From the NCBI RefSeq assembly GCF_016908935.1, contig NZ_JAFBEV010000018.1:1-60420 (forward strand): a stretch of 60,420 nt of DNA, written 5' to 3'. This stretch comes from Sporolactobacillus spathodeae. GTDB taxonomy: Bacteria; Bacillota; Bacilli; Bacillales; Sporolactobacillaceae. The notes under the pieces were generated by a model, which did no database searches, had not been told where the DNA came from, and saw only the letters and a list, made by a program, of their open reading frames with translations. This document shows, piece by piece, positions 60,326 through 60,420 of this stretch (the stretch's first letter is position 1; the number at the start of each line of letters is the position of its first letter). Position numbers and translations under genes: made by a program.

Positions 60326-60420
60326 AATCGAGTAGGAGGAAGCCTTCGGCTTCCGACCTCTCACACCACCGTGCGTACGGTTCCGTACACGGCGGTTCCA
60401 TAATTTACACGCATACGCTC
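60326..60420 (-). mobile_element. 3' end of a group II intron (domains V-VI), truncated by the window edge
   Basis: Read on the - strand, GAACCGCCGTGTACGGAACC then GTACGCACGGTGGTG folds as a domain V-type hairpin, followed by TGAGAGGTC, a GGAAGCCGAAGGCTTCC hairpin (domain VI position, 60337-60353) and the end CTCCTACTCGAT. This order is what I recall for the 3' ends of ORF-bearing bacterial group II introns. The intron body and any reverse transcriptase lie right of the window. The exact 3' boundary, near 60325-60330, is approximate. Confidence 0.75.

Overview
The window looks like chromosome from a spore-forming member of the Bacillales with mid-range GC content. Spore-specific genes (cwlJ-gerQ beside a DUF423 membrane gene, and a LysM/GH18 cortex hydrolase) occur together with Bacillus-type housekeeping neighbours: lipL, pta next to hemQ, recQ, menB-menE, patA-ilvE, pbpC, a rap phosphatase and YtrA-type regulators. 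The gene set fits a Sporolactobacillaceae-like or related Bacillales genome. This rests on remembered gene families, not on a search. I saw no tRNA, rRNA or CRISPR array.

Layout. 0.3-3 kb: LysE exporter with an Lrp/AsnC regulator and its palindromic operator; an EAL-HDOD protein. 3-9 kb: beta-glucoside-type PTS with promoter and cre-like site, GNAT, LipL, L,D-transpeptidase lipoprotein, HPr-like protein without the catalytic His. 10-14 kb: five-gene YtrA-type ABC operon. 14.5-20 kb: CPBP protease, pta/hemQ, FAD oxidoreductase. 21-25 kb: cwlJ-gerQ, DUF423 gene, then a SCIFF-like ranthipeptide precursor (49 aa) and its radical SAM maturase. 25-31 kb: MFS/HxlR divergent pair, hydroxyisobutyrate dehydrogenase family enzyme, spore hydrolase, MtnE-type aminotransferase. 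31-33 kb: second GntR-ABC operon ending in a 51-aa membrane protein. 33-37 kb: RNase H-like protein, YisL-like protein, RecQ, DedA. 37.6-40.6 kb: a NOX-like ferric reductase, a double cytochrome-b5-type lipoprotein and a VIT transporter, with two Fur-box-like sites. 40.8-50.8 kb: isochorismatase-type hydrolase, Hsp20, patA-ilvE, MFS, adenine deaminase, menB-menE. 51.6-55.7 kb: third GntR-ABC operon with a second ABC pair. 55.7-60.1 kb: ung, a rap gene with a previously overlooked 47-aa phr-like pheromone gene, and pbpC. The right edge holds the 3' end of a group II intron.

The intergenic DNA is the most unusual part. About 24 copies or fragments of a structured ~120-180 bp GC-rich element (called the R element here) fill most gaps. 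Every copy I found reads in the same direction on the + strand, whichever way the flanking genes point, and many end exactly at the A-run of a terminator hairpin. Between or near them lie tandem arrays built from unrelated sequences that nevertheless share a 21-bp period (1-279, 9522-10235, 20203-20806, 36434-36475, 51169-51315). Most apparent open frames across these regions are repeat artefacts.

The leads best worth following are the SCIFF-like locus with altered key residues, the rap-phr pair, the surface electron-transfer/iron cluster, the matching operators of the YtrA-type regulators, and the polarised repeat system.
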